Of a stretch of 64,000 nt of DNA, positions 1-9,576 are shown piece after piece. The notes under the pieces were generated by a model. That model saw nothing but the letters and a program-made list of their open reading frames with translations. It was not told where the DNA came from and ran no database searches. Origin of the DNA: Vulcanimicrobiota bacterium (GTDB lineage Bacteria; Vulcanimicrobiota; Vulcanimicrobiia; Vulcanimicrobiales; Vulcanimicrobiaceae). The translations under genes were made by a program, and so were the position numbers. Position 1 is the stretch's first letter, and every line of letters begins with the position of its first letter. Location: the NCBI GenBank assembly GCA_027306785.1, contig DAHUZB010000005.1, positions 62,001 through 126,000 of the forward strand, in the 5' to 3' direction.

Positions 1-1
1 C

Positions 2-697
2 GGCGGCGGTCTCGGGCGTGACGGCGGCATGGCGACCCACATGATCGTCCCGGCGGCGCGCTACCTGGTGCCGCTCGGCGAGCTCGAACCGCGCGACGCG
101 GCGCCGCTCACCGATGCGGGTCTCACCCCGTACCACGCGATCAAACGCGCCGCGCCGCTGCTCGTTCCCGGCGCGACCGCGGTCGTGATCGGCGTCGGCG
201 GCCTCGGGCACATGGCGCTGCAAATCCTGCGGGCGACGAGCGCGGTGCGCGTGATCGCGGTCGATCTCTCACCCGCGAAGCTCGACGCGGCGCGCGCACT
301 CGGTGCCGATGCGACCGTGCTCGCCGACGGTGACGCGCTCGCCCGCGCCCGCGAAGCACTCCGCGGACGCGCCGCCGATGCGGTCTTCGACTTCGTCGGC
401 GCGCAGAGCACGATCGATCTCGGACGCAAGCTCGTGCGCGCCGACGGCGAGTTCGCGATCGTCGGCCTCGCGGGCGGGGTGATGCCGTACGCGCAGGGCA
501 AGATCGCGTGGGGCGCGCGTGTCTCGACGCCGTTTTACGGCTCCATCGCGGAACTGCGCGAGGTGATCGCGCTCGCGGCGCGCGGAGATCTTCGCGCGCA
601 CGTCACCCGCTTTCCGCTCGAACGCATCGGCGAAGCCTACGCCGCGCTGCACGACGGCACGCTCGACGGACGCGCGGTCATTACCCCAAACGGCTAG
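2..697 (+). CDS. Zinc-type alcohol dehydrogenase (MDR family), 5' end outside window
   Basis: Medium-chain NAD(P)-dependent alcohol dehydrogenase, C-terminal part. The reading frame is open from base 2, upstream of the first ATG at 29, and the residues before that ATG (GGLGRDGG) fit the family. The gene therefore starts outside the window and 29 is not the true start. Visible features are the linker before the nucleotide domain (LTDAGLTPYHA) and the Rossmann glycine motif GVGGLGHM, followed by an acidic beta-2 end (VDLSPAKL) that suggests NAD rather than NADP. The catalytic zinc ligands of the N-terminal half lie outside the window. Substrate cannot be told. Confidence 0.85.
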   Translation, partial: GGGLGRDGGMATHMIVPAARYLVPLGELEPRDAAPLTDAGLTPYHAIKRAAPLLVPGATAVVIGVGGLGHMALQILRATSAVRVIAVDLSPAKLDAARALGADATVLADGDALARAREALRGRAADAVFDFVGAQSTIDLGRKLVRADGEFAIVGLAGGVMPYAQGKIAWGARVSTPFYGSIAELREVIALAARGDLRAHVTRFPLERIGEAYAALHDGTLDGRAVITPNG

Positions 698-754
698 CCG
701 CCCGGGGACTCGGCGGCCCTGCCGCGCCGCGCCGCGCTTTGCGATGCTGCAAGC

Positions 755-2134
755 GTGGGAAAAGCACTCGCGGCGGGCCTCCTCGGAACGCTCGTCACCC
801 TCGCATACTTCGGCTTCGCGCCGCAGATCGGGCGCGTACTGCATCATCCGGGCGTCGAAACGCGCTATCGCGCGCTCGATTTCACGATCTTCTACTGCGG
901 CGGCAGCGCGGTGCTCGCGGGTGCGAATCCGTACACGATCGAGCCGCTCACCTCGTGCGAGCGACGCTATTGGCCCGCCGCCTACCTTCCCGGTTTCAGC
1001 GAACCGGTCGCCTTTCCGGGACCGACCCTCGCGCTCTTCGCCGCGCTCGCGATGCTGCCGTATCGAGCCGCCGCCATCGTGTGGCTCCTCGCGCTCTGCC
1101 TCTGTTTCGGCATCGCGGTCATCTTCGGCTCGCTGCTCTCACGCGCGCCGCCGTTCGGCGTGCTCGCCCTGCTCTTCGTTCCGATCGCGCTGATCAACAT
1201 CGGCGTCGGTCAGCTCGCGCCGATCTTCGCCGCAGCGGTCTTCGCGAGCGCCTACTTCGCGCGACGAGGCCGGGATCGTCTCGCGGCCTGCTGCGCGCTC
1301 GCCGCCGCGATCGAGCCGCATATCGGACTCCCCGTCATCGTCGCGCTCTTCGTCCTCGCGCCGCGGACGCGCCTGACGCTCGGGCTCGGTGCGCTCGCGC
1401 TTGCGGCGCTGCACGTCGCGCTGCTCGGGCCCGAGCTCGCGCGAAGCTACGTGACGAGCGTTCTGCCCGCACAAGCGCATGCCGAGTACGTCGCCGCGGA
1501 TCAATTCGGCAGCATCTGGTGGCTCAAGCAGCTCGGCCTCGCCGACCGGGCGATTCCGCTCGCGAGCACGTTCCTCTACGCGGTGGCGCTCGCGCTCGGC
1601 ATCGCGCTCGCCGCGCGGGCCCGCGCGCGCACCGGCGATCGCGCGTTCATCGTGGCGATTCCGCTCGCGCTCGCACTGCTTGCGACGCCCTATCTGCACG
1701 ACGTCGAACTCGGCGTCGCCCTGGCGGCTCCGCTCGCGGCGCTCGCCCGCACTGCGCGCGATCCGCGCATCCTCGCGGGCGCGGTGGTACTCGCCGTCCC
1801 GTGGTTCGCCGCGGCCCGTTCGCCCGCGCTCGCGGGGACGAGCCTCGCCTGCGCGATCCTCTTCGTCGCCGCGTGCACGCTGCGGCGGGATATCCGCACG
1901 AGCGAACCCGCGCTCGCGACCGCGCTGCTCGTCGCGATCCTGCTCGAGGCCGCCGCGCGCCTTCCGATCGTCCCCGGCGATCTCACGCCCGCGAGCGCGC
2001 TCGGCAAGCACGCACTCGCCGCGACCAGCTGGGCGCAATGGATTCGCTCGCAGCCGCTCATCGGAGCGAGCGGCCCGCGCACGGTCCTGCCGAAACTGCT
2101 TTCGATCGGAGGATTGATCGTCGTCGTTCTTTGA
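755..2134 (+). CDS. GT87/DUF2029-like integral membrane glycosyltransferase
   Basis: Polytopic membrane protein of 459 aa with roughly ten hydrophobic segments. The N-terminus is a membrane helix, followed by a loop with an aspartate (DFTIFYCGG, near residue 45) and ANPY. This matches the DUF2029/GT87 polyprenyl-phosphate-mannose-dependent glycosyltransferases, where an early loop aspartate is the likely catalytic base. Expected role is sugar transfer from a lipid-linked donor on the outer face of the inner membrane. The start is GTG at 755 with no clear ribosome site. It lies 58 bases after the dehydrogenase on the same strand. The family call is from fold pattern only; the acceptor is unknown. 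Confidence 0.65.
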   Translation: MGKALAAGLLGTLVTLAYFGFAPQIGRVLHHPGVETRYRALDFTIFYCGGSAVLAGANPYTIEPLTSCERRYWPAAYLPGFSEPVAFPGPTLALFAALAMLPYRAAAIVWLLALCLCFGIAVIFGSLLSRAPPFGVLALLFVPIALINIGVGQLAPIFAAAVFASAYFARRGRDRLAACCALAAAIEPHIGLPVIVALFVLAPRTRLTLGLGALALAALHVALLGPELARSYVTSVLPAQAHAEYVAADQFGSIWWLKQLGLADRAIPLASTFLYAVALALGIALAARARARTGDRAFIVAIPLALALLATPYLHDVELGVALAAPLAALARTARDPRILAGAVVLAVPWFAAARSPALAGTSLACAILFVAACTLRRDIRTSEPALATALLVAILLEAAARLPIVPGDLTPASALGKHALAATSWAQWIRSQPLIGASGPRTVLPKLLSIGGLIVVVL

Positions 2135-2165
2135 GCGCCGCTCGCGTGGGTAAGAGATCATGGTA

Positions 2166-2213
2166 GGAGAGCGAAGGTAGCTCTCCCGCCATTCGAATCA
2201 CGCGAAGGAGAGC
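2166..2213 (+). promoter_or_regulatory. Candidate tkt leader switch (alternative hairpins)
   Basis: GGAGAGC occurs at 2166-2172 and again at 2207-2213, where it overlaps the tkt ribosome site. Between them, GCTCTCC at 2180-2186 can pair with either copy. Pairing with the first copy leaves the ribosome site free; pairing with the second hides it. This is a seen complementarity; that it regulates the pentose phosphate operon is inference. No ligand-binding fold was recognised. Confidence 0.4.
2204..2210 (+). promoter_or_regulatory. Ribosome binding site of tkt
   Basis: GAAGGAG ends five bases before the GTG at 2216. It fixes the tkt start and is one side of the leader pairing described at 2166-2213. 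Confidence 0.7.
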
Positions 2214-2215
2214 TC

Positions 2216-4222
2216 GTGCCCAACTCCACTGCCGACGAGCAGCGTATCAACGCGATCCGGTTTCTCGCGGTCGACGCGGTGCAACATGCGAACTCGGGTC
2301 ATCCCGGGATGCCGCTCGGCGCCGCCGCAGCCGCCTACACGCTCTGGTCTCGTCACCTACGATTCGATCCGCGCGATCCGAAATGGTTCGATCGCGACCG
2401 TTTCGTGCTCTCGGCGGGGCACGGATCGATGCTGCTCTACGCGCTGCTGTATCTGACCGGCTTCGATCTCACGCTCGACGATCTGCGCGCATTCCGTCAG
2501 TTGCACAGCCGCACGCCCGGCCACCCCGAAGCGCGCCACACGGCGGGCGTCGAGGCCACCACCGGCCCGCTCGGACAGGGCGTCGGCAACGCGGTCGGCA
2601 TGGCGATCGCCGAGGCTCACCTCGCGGCGACCTACAATCGCGGCGAGGCGGCGATCGTCGATCACTACACCTACTGTCTCGCGGGTGACGGCGACCTGAT
2701 GGAGGGTATCAGTCAAGAAGCGATCTCGCTCGCCGGGCATCTGAAGCTCGGCAAGCTGATCGTGCTCTACGACGACAATCGCGTCTCGCTCGCCGGCCCG
2801 ACCGACATCACCTACGAGGACGACGCGTGCGCGCGCTTCGACGCAAGCGGCTGGCACACGCAACTCGTCGAGGTGAGTCGCGGTAACGACGTCGCGGCGA
2901 TCGACGAAGCGATCCGGATCGCGAAGAACGTGACCGACCGGCCGTCGCTGATCGCGCTGCGCACGCACATCGGCTACGGATCGCCGCTGCAGGACTCGTT
3001 CAAAGCGCACGGCGAGCCGCTCGGCCCCGAGAACGTGAAGCAGACCAAAGAGCGCCTGGGCTGGCCGACCGAGCCGGACTTCTTCGTGCCGGACGAGGTC
3101 CTCGCGCACTACCGCGAGGTGGGCACGCAGGGCGGCAACGCGCGCGCGGCATGGCAGCAACGCTACGACGCCTGGAAACACGCGAACGGCGATCTCGCGG
3201 CGCAGTTGGAGCGCATCCTTGCGGGCACGTTGCCGCAGACGCTACCCTGGCCGCGTTTTACCGCCGAGAACGGTACGGTCGCCACGCGTGACGCGGGCGG
3301 AACGGTGATGAACGCGATCGCGGGCGCCCTTCCCGAGCTCATCGGCGGATCGGCCGATCTGGATCCGTCGACCAAAACCTATCTCAAAGGCATGGGCGAT
3401 CTCCAGCCGGGAGCCTACGGCGGACGCAACGTGCATTACGGCGTGCGCGAACACGCGATGGCCGCCGCAAGCAACGGTCTCGCGCTGCACGGCGGCGTGA
3501 TGCCCTTCGCGGCGACCTTCTTCAACTTCGCCGATTATTTGAAGCCGTCGCTGCGGCTCGCGGCGCTGACCGGCCTGCACGAGATCTACGTCTTCACGCA
3601 CGATTCGGTCATGCTCGGCGAAGACGGGCCGACGCACCAGCCGATCGAGCAGCTCGCCATGCTGCGCGCAATGCCGAACCTGCGCGTCGTGCGCCCGGCC
3701 GACGCGCTCGAGACGCTCGAAGCGTGGAAGCTCGCGATCGATCCGCAGACGGCGGGACCGTGGGCGATCGTGCTCACGCGGCAGAAGGTACCGTTCCTCG
3801 GCGAACGCGCGGCGCGCGTCGATCGCGGCGGCTACGTGCTCGCCGACGCCGACGGCGGCACGCCCGATCTGATCCTCATCGCAACGGGCTCGGAAGTCGC
3901 TCTCGCACTCGATGCAAAGAAGCTGCTCGATGCCGAGGGCGTGCGCACGCGCGTCGTCTCGCTCCCTTGTTTCGAACTCTTCGACGCGCAGCCGCAGGCC
4001 TATCGCGACGACGTCCTGCCGCCCGCATGCCGCGCGCGTATGTCGATCGAAGCCGCCGCCACGTTCGGCTGGAGCCGCTACGTCGGCGACGGCGGCTACG
4101 CGTTCGGCATCGATCGCTTCGGCCTCTCGGCACCGGCGGCCGAGATCGCGCGCGAACTCGGCTTCACGCCGGAGAGCATCGCGCAACGTGCCCTCGACCA
4201 TTTCGCACTCGCATCCCGCTAA
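2216..4222 (+). CDS. tkt: Transketolase
   Basis: Thiamine-diphosphate enzyme that moves two-carbon units between pentose and hexose/triose phosphates in the non-oxidative pentose phosphate pathway. At 668 aa it is full family length. Visible features are [12 protein letters not shown] near residue 26, the thiamine-diphosphate/metal motif GDGDLMEG at about 157-164, the central DP-binding/pyrimidine domain with YGVREHAM, and [20 protein letters not shown], which carries active-site and phosphate-binding residues. The GTG start at 2216 is chosen because GAAGGAG sits five bases upstream. It is first of a six-gene operon; the next gene follows after 29 bases. Function is secure; whether this copy also serves a Calvin cycle cannot be told. 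Confidence 0.97.
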   Translation: MPNSTADEQRINAIRFLAVDAVQHANSGHPGMPLGAAAAAYTLWSRHLRFDPRDPKWFDRDRFVLSAGHGSMLLYALLYLTGFDLTLDDLRAFRQLHSRTPGHPEARHTAGVEATTGPLGQGVGNAVGMAIAEAHLAATYNRGEAAIVDHYTYCLAGDGDLMEGISQEAISLAGHLKLGKLIVLYDDNRVSLAGPTDITYEDDACARFDASGWHTQLVEVSRGNDVAAIDEAIRIAKNVTDRPSLIALRTHIGYGSPLQDSFKAHGEPLGPENVKQTKERLGWPTEPDFFVPDEVLAHYREVGTQGGNARAAWQQRYDAWKHANGDLAAQLERILAGTLPQTLPWPRFTAENGTVATRDAGGTVMNAIAGALPELIGGSADLDPSTKTYLKGMGDLQPGAYGGRNVHYGVREHAMAAASNGLALHGGVMPFAATFFNFADYLKPSLRLAALTGLHEIYVFTHDSVMLGEDGPTHQPIEQLAMLRAMPNLRVVRPADALETLEAWKLAIDPQTAGPWAIVLTRQKVPFLGERAARVDRGGYVLADADGGTPDLILIATGSEVALALDAKKLLDAEGVRTRVVSLPCFELFDAQPQAYRDDVLPPACRARMSIEAAATFGWSRYVGDGGYAFGIDRFGLSAPAAEIARELGFTPESIAQRALDHFALASR

Positions 4223-4251
4223 CATCGCTTGAGCATCGCTAGGAGATCTTC

Positions 4252-7092
4252 GTGAGCAATCAATTGCACCAACTGCTCGACGCCGGCCAGAGCGTGTGGC
4301 TGGACAATCTGCGCCGCAGCATGTTCGCCTCCGGCGAGCTGAAGCGGCTGATCGATCGCGGCCTGCGCGGCATGACGAGCAACCCGACGATCTTCGAGAA
4401 AGCGATCGGCGCGGGCGACGATTACGACGAGCAGCTACGCGCGCTGATCCCGCATCAGAAGAGCGCGGACGCCCTCTTTTGGGATCTCGCCGTCTCCGAC
4501 ATTCAGAACGCCTGCGACGCGTTTCGCGGCGTGTACGACACGTCGGGCGGCAACGACGGCTTCGTCAGCCTCGAAGTCTCGCCGCTGCTCGCGCACGATA
4601 CCGAAGGCACGATCGCGATGGCCGAAGAGTTGTGGGCGCGAGTCGATCGGCCGAACCTGATGGTCAAGATTCCGGGCACGAACGAAGGCGTGCCCGCGAT
4701 CGAAGCCTGCATCGCCGCCGGCATCAACATCAACGTCACGCTGATTTTCTCCGTCGAGATGTACGAAAAGACCGCGCAGGCCTACATCGACGGACTGCGG
4801 CGACGCATGGCCGAGGGCAAACCGATCGATCGGATCCGTTCCGTCAACTCGGTCTTCGTGAGCCGCATCGATACCGCGATCGATAAGCTGCTGCAAACGC
4901 GCGTCGACAAGGGCGAGAAAGCGCTCGTGCCGCTCTTCGGCAAAGCCGGTATCGCGAACCTGAAGCTCACCTACCGAAAATTCAAGGAGCTCTTCCTCGA
5001 CGGCGCGTTCGCCGATCTCGCTGCGGCGGGCGCGAGCGTGCAGCGTCCCCTGTGGGCGAGCACCTCGACGAAGAATCCGAACTATCCCGATCTGCTCTAC
5101 GTGGAGACCGTCGTCGGACCGCACACGGTCAACACGATGCCGCCGAACACGCTCGATGCGCTGCTCGATCACGGCTCGGTCACGCCCGACACGGTCGAGC
5201 ACGACGTGGCCGGAGCGCGCGCGGTGATGGCCGCACTGCACGACGCGGGGATCTCGCTCTTCGACGTGACCCATCAGTTGCAGGTCGAAGGCGTATCGTC
5301 GTTCGCCGACTCGTGGGGCGCGCTCTTGGGCGCGATCGTGTACAAACAAAAGCAGCTCGTCGGCGGCACCGAGCGCGTTGCGATCGCGTGCGGAGCGCAT
5401 GCATCGCAGGTCGATCGCGCGCTCGACGGGCTTACGGAGCAGAACTTCCTCAAGCGCCTGTGGGGCAAAGATGCGACGCTTTGGGCAAACGATGCGGCGG
5501 CGGCCGAGATCATCAAGCACGCGCTCGGGTGGCTCGACATCCCGCAGCATCTGCTCGAGCACGTCCCGAATCTGCTCGCATTCGCGGATGAGATGAAGGC
5601 GCACTTCGATCACGTGGTCGTGCTCGGCATGGGCGGCAGTTCGCTCGCCCCCGACGTGATGGCCGACACCTTCGGCACCGTCGAGGGCTATCCGACGCTG
5701 CACGTGCTCGATTCGACCGATCCGACGCAGATTCGCGAACTCGACGAAGCGATCGAGCTCGATCGCACGCTCTTCATCGTGGCGAGCAAGAGCGGGACGA
5801 CGACCGAGCCGAACGCCTTCTTCGCGTACTACTACGACCGGGTCGCGAAGTCGGTCGGAGCCGAAAAAGCGGGCGCGCAATTCATCGCCGTCACCGACCC
5901 CGGCACGAAGATGGTGGAGGTTGCCGAGGGCCACGGCTTCCGCCGCATCTTCGAGAACGATCCGAACATCGGCGGGCGCTACTCCGCGCTCTCGTTCTTC
6001 GGCATGGTACCGGCCGCGCTCGCGGGCTACGACGTGAAGCTGCTGCTCGATCGCGGGCTCGGTGCGATGCACGCGAACGACAAGACGATCGCCCCCGCCA
6101 AGGCGCCGGGCGTGCGCTTCGGCGCGGCGATCGGAGCGCTCGCGCTGCAGGGCCGCGATAAATTGACGATCGTCACGCATCCCGATGTCGCCGCCTTCGG
6201 CGCGTGGGCCGAGCAGCTCATCGCCGAATCGACCGGCAAACTCGGCAAGGGTATCGTGCCGATCGAAGGCGAGGAGCTCGGCGCACCGCACGAGTACGGC
6301 AACGATCGCGTCTTCGTGTACGTCGGTGCGAACATGCCCGATCCCGACCCCGGGATCGTCGAACGGCTCGCCGCGCTCGAAGCCGCGGGGCATCCCGTGA
6401 TTCGTCTCGCGCTCAACGATCCGTACGACCTCGGCGAGCAGTTCTACCTGTGGGAGATCGCGACGGCCGCGGCGGGCTCGATCATCGGCATCGACGCGTT
6501 CGATCAGCCGAACGTGCAGGAGTCGAAGGACAACACCAAAGCGCTGCTCGAGCAGTATGCGCAAAGCGGAACGATGCAGGAACCGAATGCGAACGTCGAC
6601 GGCGCGCACTTCGACGTCACGTTCCTCGCGGGCTCGAAGAGCCTGAATGCCGACGACGCGACCGCCGCGCTTGCCGCGATCTTCAAGCAGATCGTACCGG
6701 GCGATTACGTCGCGATATGCGCGTACGTCGCGCGGAATCCCGAACATGTCGCGCTGCTCGACGACCTGCGCCTGAAGATTCGCGACGCGAGCCGCGTCGC
6801 GACGACGGTCGGTTTCGGTCCGCGCTTCCTGCATTCGACGGGACAACTCCACAAGGGCGGCCCGAACTCCGCCGTGATGCTGCAGATCACGGGCGACGAG
6901 CCGAACGATCCGCCCGTGCCGGGCATGAACGTCGGCTTCCGCACGCTGCTCGCCGCGCAGGCGCTCGGCGATTGGCAGTCGCTCGACAAACGCAGCCGGC
7001 GCGGCGCGCGCATCCACCTGCACGGCGAGATCGATGCGGCGCTACGCGCCCTGATCGCCGCCGTCGACGACGCACTCACCGCTCGCGCGTAA
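4252..7092 (+). CDS. Bifunctional transaldolase / glucose-6-phosphate isomerase
   Basis: A 946-aa fusion of two sugar-phosphate enzymes. Residues ~1-370 are a class I transaldolase: MTSNPTIFEKA near the N-terminus and MVKIPGTNEG with the likely Schiff-base lysine K139. Residues ~400-940 are a phosphoglucose isomerase: MGGSSLAP, then SKSGTTTEPN at 512-521 for phosphate binding, then GGRYSALS. Such tal-pgi fusions are known (bifunctional transaldolase/phosoglucose isomerase family), and joining the two steps links the pentose pathway to fructose-6-phosphate/glucose-6-phosphate cycling. The GTG start at 4252 has AGGAG seven bases upstream. It sits between tkt and gnd in one operon. No frameshift is seen at the domain junction. 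Confidence 0.95.
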   Translation: MSNQLHQLLDAGQSVWLDNLRRSMFASGELKRLIDRGLRGMTSNPTIFEKAIGAGDDYDEQLRALIPHQKSADALFWDLAVSDIQNACDAFRGVYDTSGGNDGFVSLEVSPLLAHDTEGTIAMAEELWARVDRPNLMVKIPGTNEGVPAIEACIAAGININVTLIFSVEMYEKTAQAYIDGLRRRMAEGKPIDRIRSVNSVFVSRIDTAIDKLLQTRVDKGEKALVPLFGKAGIANLKLTYRKFKELFLDGAFADLAAAGASVQRPLWASTSTKNPNYPDLLYVETVVGPHTVNTMPPNTLDALLDHGSVTPDTVEHDVAGARAVMAALHDAGISLFDVTHQLQVEGVSSFADSWGALLGAIVYKQKQLVGGTERVAIACGAHASQVDRALDGLTEQNFLKRLWGKDATLWANDAAAAEIIKHALGWLDIPQHLLEHVPNLLAFADEMKAHFDHVVVLGMGGSSLAPDVMADTFGTVEGYPTLHVLDSTDPTQIRELDEAIELDRTLFIVASKSGTTTEPNAFFAYYYDRVAKSVGAEKAGAQFIAVTDPGTKMVEVAEGHGFRRIFENDPNIGGRYSALSFFGMVPAALAGYDVKLLLDRGLGAMHANDKTIAPAKAPGVRFGAAIGALALQGRDKLTIVTHPDVAAFGAWAEQLIAESTGKLGKGIVPIEGEELGAPHEYGNDRVFVYVGANMPDPDPGIVERLAALEAAGHPVIRLALNDPYDLGEQFYLWEIATAAAGSIIGIDAFDQPNVQESKDNTKALLEQYAQSGTMQEPNANVDGAHFDVTFLAGSKSLNADDATAALAAIFKQIVPGDYVAICAYVARNPEHVALLDDLRLKIRDASRVATTVGFGPRFLHSTGQLHKGGPNSAVMLQITGDEPNDPPVPGMNVGFRTLLAAQALGDWQSLDKRSRRGARIHLHGEIDAALRALIAAVDDALTARA

Positions 7093-7118
7093 GCGCACGT
7101 AAAGGAACGAAAACTCGC

Positions 7119-8024
7119 ATGCAACTCGGGATGGTCGGACTCGGAAAGATGGGCGCGAACATGACGACGCGCCTCCTACGCGGCGGACACGAGGTCGTCG
7201 TCTACGATCGCAGCGCCGACGCGGTCGCGCACGCGGCCTCGGGTGGGGCCGTGGCCGCGTCGGGCCTCGCCGATCTCGTCGGCAAACTCGGATCGCCCCG
7301 CGTCGTATGGATCATGGTGCCTTCGGGCAAGCCGACCGACGAGACGATCGACGAACTGCTCGGCGTCCTCGCGAAGGGCGACATCATCATCGACGGCGGC
7401 AACACCAACTGGAAGGACGGGCTCGCGGCCTACGAGCGCTGCAAAGCCAAAGGCGTGCATCTGATCGATGCGGGCACGAGCGGCGGCGTATGGGGCCTGA
7501 AAGAGGGCTACTGCCTGATGGTCGGCGGTGACGACGAGGCGGTGAAGGCCTGCGAACCGATCTTCCGCACGCTCGCGCCGGAGAACGGCTACGCGCACGT
7601 CGGTAAAGCGGGCGCCGGCCACTTCTCGAAGATGGTGCACAACGGCGTCGAGTACGGCATGCTGCAGGCCTACGGCGAAGGGTTCGAGATCCTCGAATCC
7701 TCACCGTTCGATTTCGATCTCGGGCAGGTCGCGGAGTTGTGGTGTCACGCGAGCGTCGTGCGTTCGTGGCTGCTCGAACTCGCCGTGCTCGCGTTCAAAG
7801 ACGATCCGAAGCTCGCCTCGATCCGCGGCTACGTCGACGATACCGGCGAAGGTCGCTGGACCGTGCAAGCCGCGATCGATCAGAACGTTCCCGCCCCGGT
7901 GATCACGCTCGCGCTGCTCCAGCGTTTCGTCTCGCGTCAGGACGAGTCGTTCAGCGCGAAGGTGATCGCGGCGTTACGCAATCAGTTCGGCGGGCACGCC
8001 GTGAAATCGGAGAGCCATGCCTGA
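7119..8024 (+). CDS. gnd: 6-phosphogluconate dehydrogenase, decarboxylating, short form
   Basis: Oxidises 6-phosphogluconate to ribulose-5-phosphate and CO2. The 301-aa length matches the short (GntZ/YqeC-like) form rather than the ~470-aa enzyme. Nucleotide-binding GLGKMGAN is at residues 7-14, followed by VVYDRS. The substrate motif DGGNTNWKD lies near 91, then DAGTSGGVWG, and the catalytic stretch GAGHFSKMVHNGVEYGM carries the key Lys and Asn. The aspartate after beta-2 (YDRS) would suit NAD, but the next arginine leaves NADP possible. The ATG at 7119 follows AAAGGAA. The gene overlaps zwf by eight bases. Confidence 0.95.
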   Translation: MQLGMVGLGKMGANMTTRLLRGGHEVVVYDRSADAVAHAASGGAVAASGLADLVGKLGSPRVVWIMVPSGKPTDETIDELLGVLAKGDIIIDGGNTNWKDGLAAYERCKAKGVHLIDAGTSGGVWGLKEGYCLMVGGDDEAVKACEPIFRTLAPENGYAHVGKAGAGHFSKMVHNGVEYGMLQAYGEGFEILESSPFDFDLGQVAELWCHASVVRSWLLELAVLAFKDDPKLASIRGYVDDTGEGRWTVQAAIDQNVPAPVITLALLQRFVSRQDESFSAKVIAALRNQFGGHAVKSESHA

Positions 8025-9576
8025 GGCCCTCGCCACGGTGTCGACCAACGGCGACGGCGCGGCCAACCCGCTGCGCGCGGGCTTGACGAGCGATCGGATC
8101 ACCGATCCCTGCTCGATCGTCTTCTTCGGAGCGAGCGGCGATCTCTTCAAGCGCATGCTGCTGCCGGCGATGTACTCGCTGCGCGTGCGCGGGATTCTTC
8201 CGCACGATTTCGCGATCGTCGGTTTCTCGCGCAGCTCGTACGACGACGACGCATTTCGCGCGTATTGCAAGGAGCAGCTCGATCAGTTCGCACCGGCGGA
8301 TCAGAAGCCCGAGGGTGCGGTCTGGGACGATTTCGAACAGCGCATCTCTTACATCACCGCCGACTTCGACAACACCAAGTCCTATGCGGCGCTCGCAAAG
8401 CGTCTGGCACAGAACGACAAGGAGCACGGGACGCGCGGCAACCGGCTCTTCTACCTCTCCACGCCGCCGTCGGTCTTCCCCACGATCATCGAGCACCTCA
8501 AGCATGCGGGACTCAACACCAAGGAAGATGCCGAGGGCTGGTCGCGCATCATCATCGAGAAACCGTTCGGAACCGATCTCGCCTCGGCGCGCGCGCTGCA
8601 GCAGACGGTCGATCGCGCGTTTCGCGAGAGCGAGGTCTACCGCATCGACCACTACCTGGGCAAAGAGCCGGTGCAGGACATCATGGCGCTGCGCTTCGCG
8701 AACACGATCTTCGAGCCGGTGTGGAATCGGAACTACGTCGAATCGGTGCAGATCACGGCGGCCGAACAGCTCGGCGTCGAACTTCGCGGCGGGTATTACG
8801 ACAACGCTGGCGCGCTGCGCGACATGATTCAAAATCACGTCATGAACCTGCTTGCGCTCGTCGCGATGGAACCGCCCGCCGGTCCCGATGCCGACGCGAT
8901 CCGCTCCGAGAAGTTCAAGGTCTTCTCGGCGATCGTACCGCCCACGCACGATCGGGTTGCGTCGATGTCCGCGCGCGGTCAATACGCCGCGGGACAGATC
9001 AACGGGAAGGCGGTGCCCTCGTATCGTGACGAGCCCGACGTCGATCCGAACTCCAACACCGAGACGTTCGCCGCGGTGAAGCTCTTCATCGACAATTGGC
9101 GCTGGGCGGGCGTCCCGTTCTACTTGCGCTCGGGCAAGCGACTCGCGAAGAAAATTTCGGAGATCGCGGTCACCTTCAAACCGATTCCGCATCGCATCTA
9201 CGGCGAGCGGACCGACACGATCGAGAACAACGTGCTCGTGATGAAAATTCAGCCGGAAGAGGGCGTGGCGATGCGCTTTTCCGCGAAGGTGCCCGGGCCC
9301 AAGAGCCACATCCGCAGCGTCTTCATGGACTTCAACTACGGGACCGGATTCGGCGTGCAGTCGCCGCCCGCATACGAGCGCCTCATCGGCGACGCGATGC
9401 GCGGCGATCAAACGCTCTTCACGCGCTGGGACGCGGTCGAACGCGCCTGGGAGATCGTCACGCCGGTCCTCGACGTCTGGGAAAACACCAAGGACTTCAA
9501 CTTTCCCAACTACGCGGCGGGCAGCCAGGGCCCGCTCTCCGCGACGGAGCTCTTTGCGGAGTGGCGCGCGTTGTGA
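8017..9576 (+). CDS. zwf: Glucose-6-phosphate 1-dehydrogenase
   Basis: Catalyses the first oxidative step of the pentose phosphate pathway and makes NADPH. At 519 aa it is normal family length. The coenzyme motif GASGDL is at residues 38-43, and the substrate/active-site motif RIDHYLGKE at 209-217 includes the family's catalytic histidine region. QNHVMNLLALVAMEPP is a further family block. It starts at an ATG inside the last codons of gnd (8-base overlap) and is followed by opcA through a GTGA overlap. Pairing with opcA suggests redox or assembly control as described in cyanobacteria. Confidence 0.97.
   Translation: MPEALATVSTNGDGAANPLRAGLTSDRITDPCSIVFFGASGDLFKRMLLPAMYSLRVRGILPHDFAIVGFSRSSYDDDAFRAYCKEQLDQFAPADQKPEGAVWDDFEQRISYITADFDNTKSYAALAKRLAQNDKEHGTRGNRLFYLSTPPSVFPTIIEHLKHAGLNTKEDAEGWSRIIIEKPFGTDLASARALQQTVDRAFRESEVYRIDHYLGKEPVQDIMALRFANTIFEPVWNRNYVESVQITAAEQLGVELRGGYYDNAGALRDMIQNHVMNLLALVAMEPPAGPDADAIRSEKFKVFSAIVPPTHDRVASMSARGQYAAGQINGKAVPSYRDEPDVDPNSNTETFAAVKLFIDNWRWAGVPFYLRSGKRLAKKISEIAVTFKPIPHRIYGERTDTIENNVLVMKIQPEEGVAMRFSAKVPGPKSHIRSVFMDFNYGTGFGVQSPPAYERLIGDAMRGDQTLFTRWDAVERAWEIVTPVLDVWENTKDFNFPNYAAGSQGPLSATELFAEWRAL

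Noticed and set aside
4435-7023. 862-codon frame on the minus strand opposite tal-pgi
   Set aside because: It is antisense to a clear two-domain enzyme and has no recognisable domain; GC-rich third positions keep antisense frames open here.
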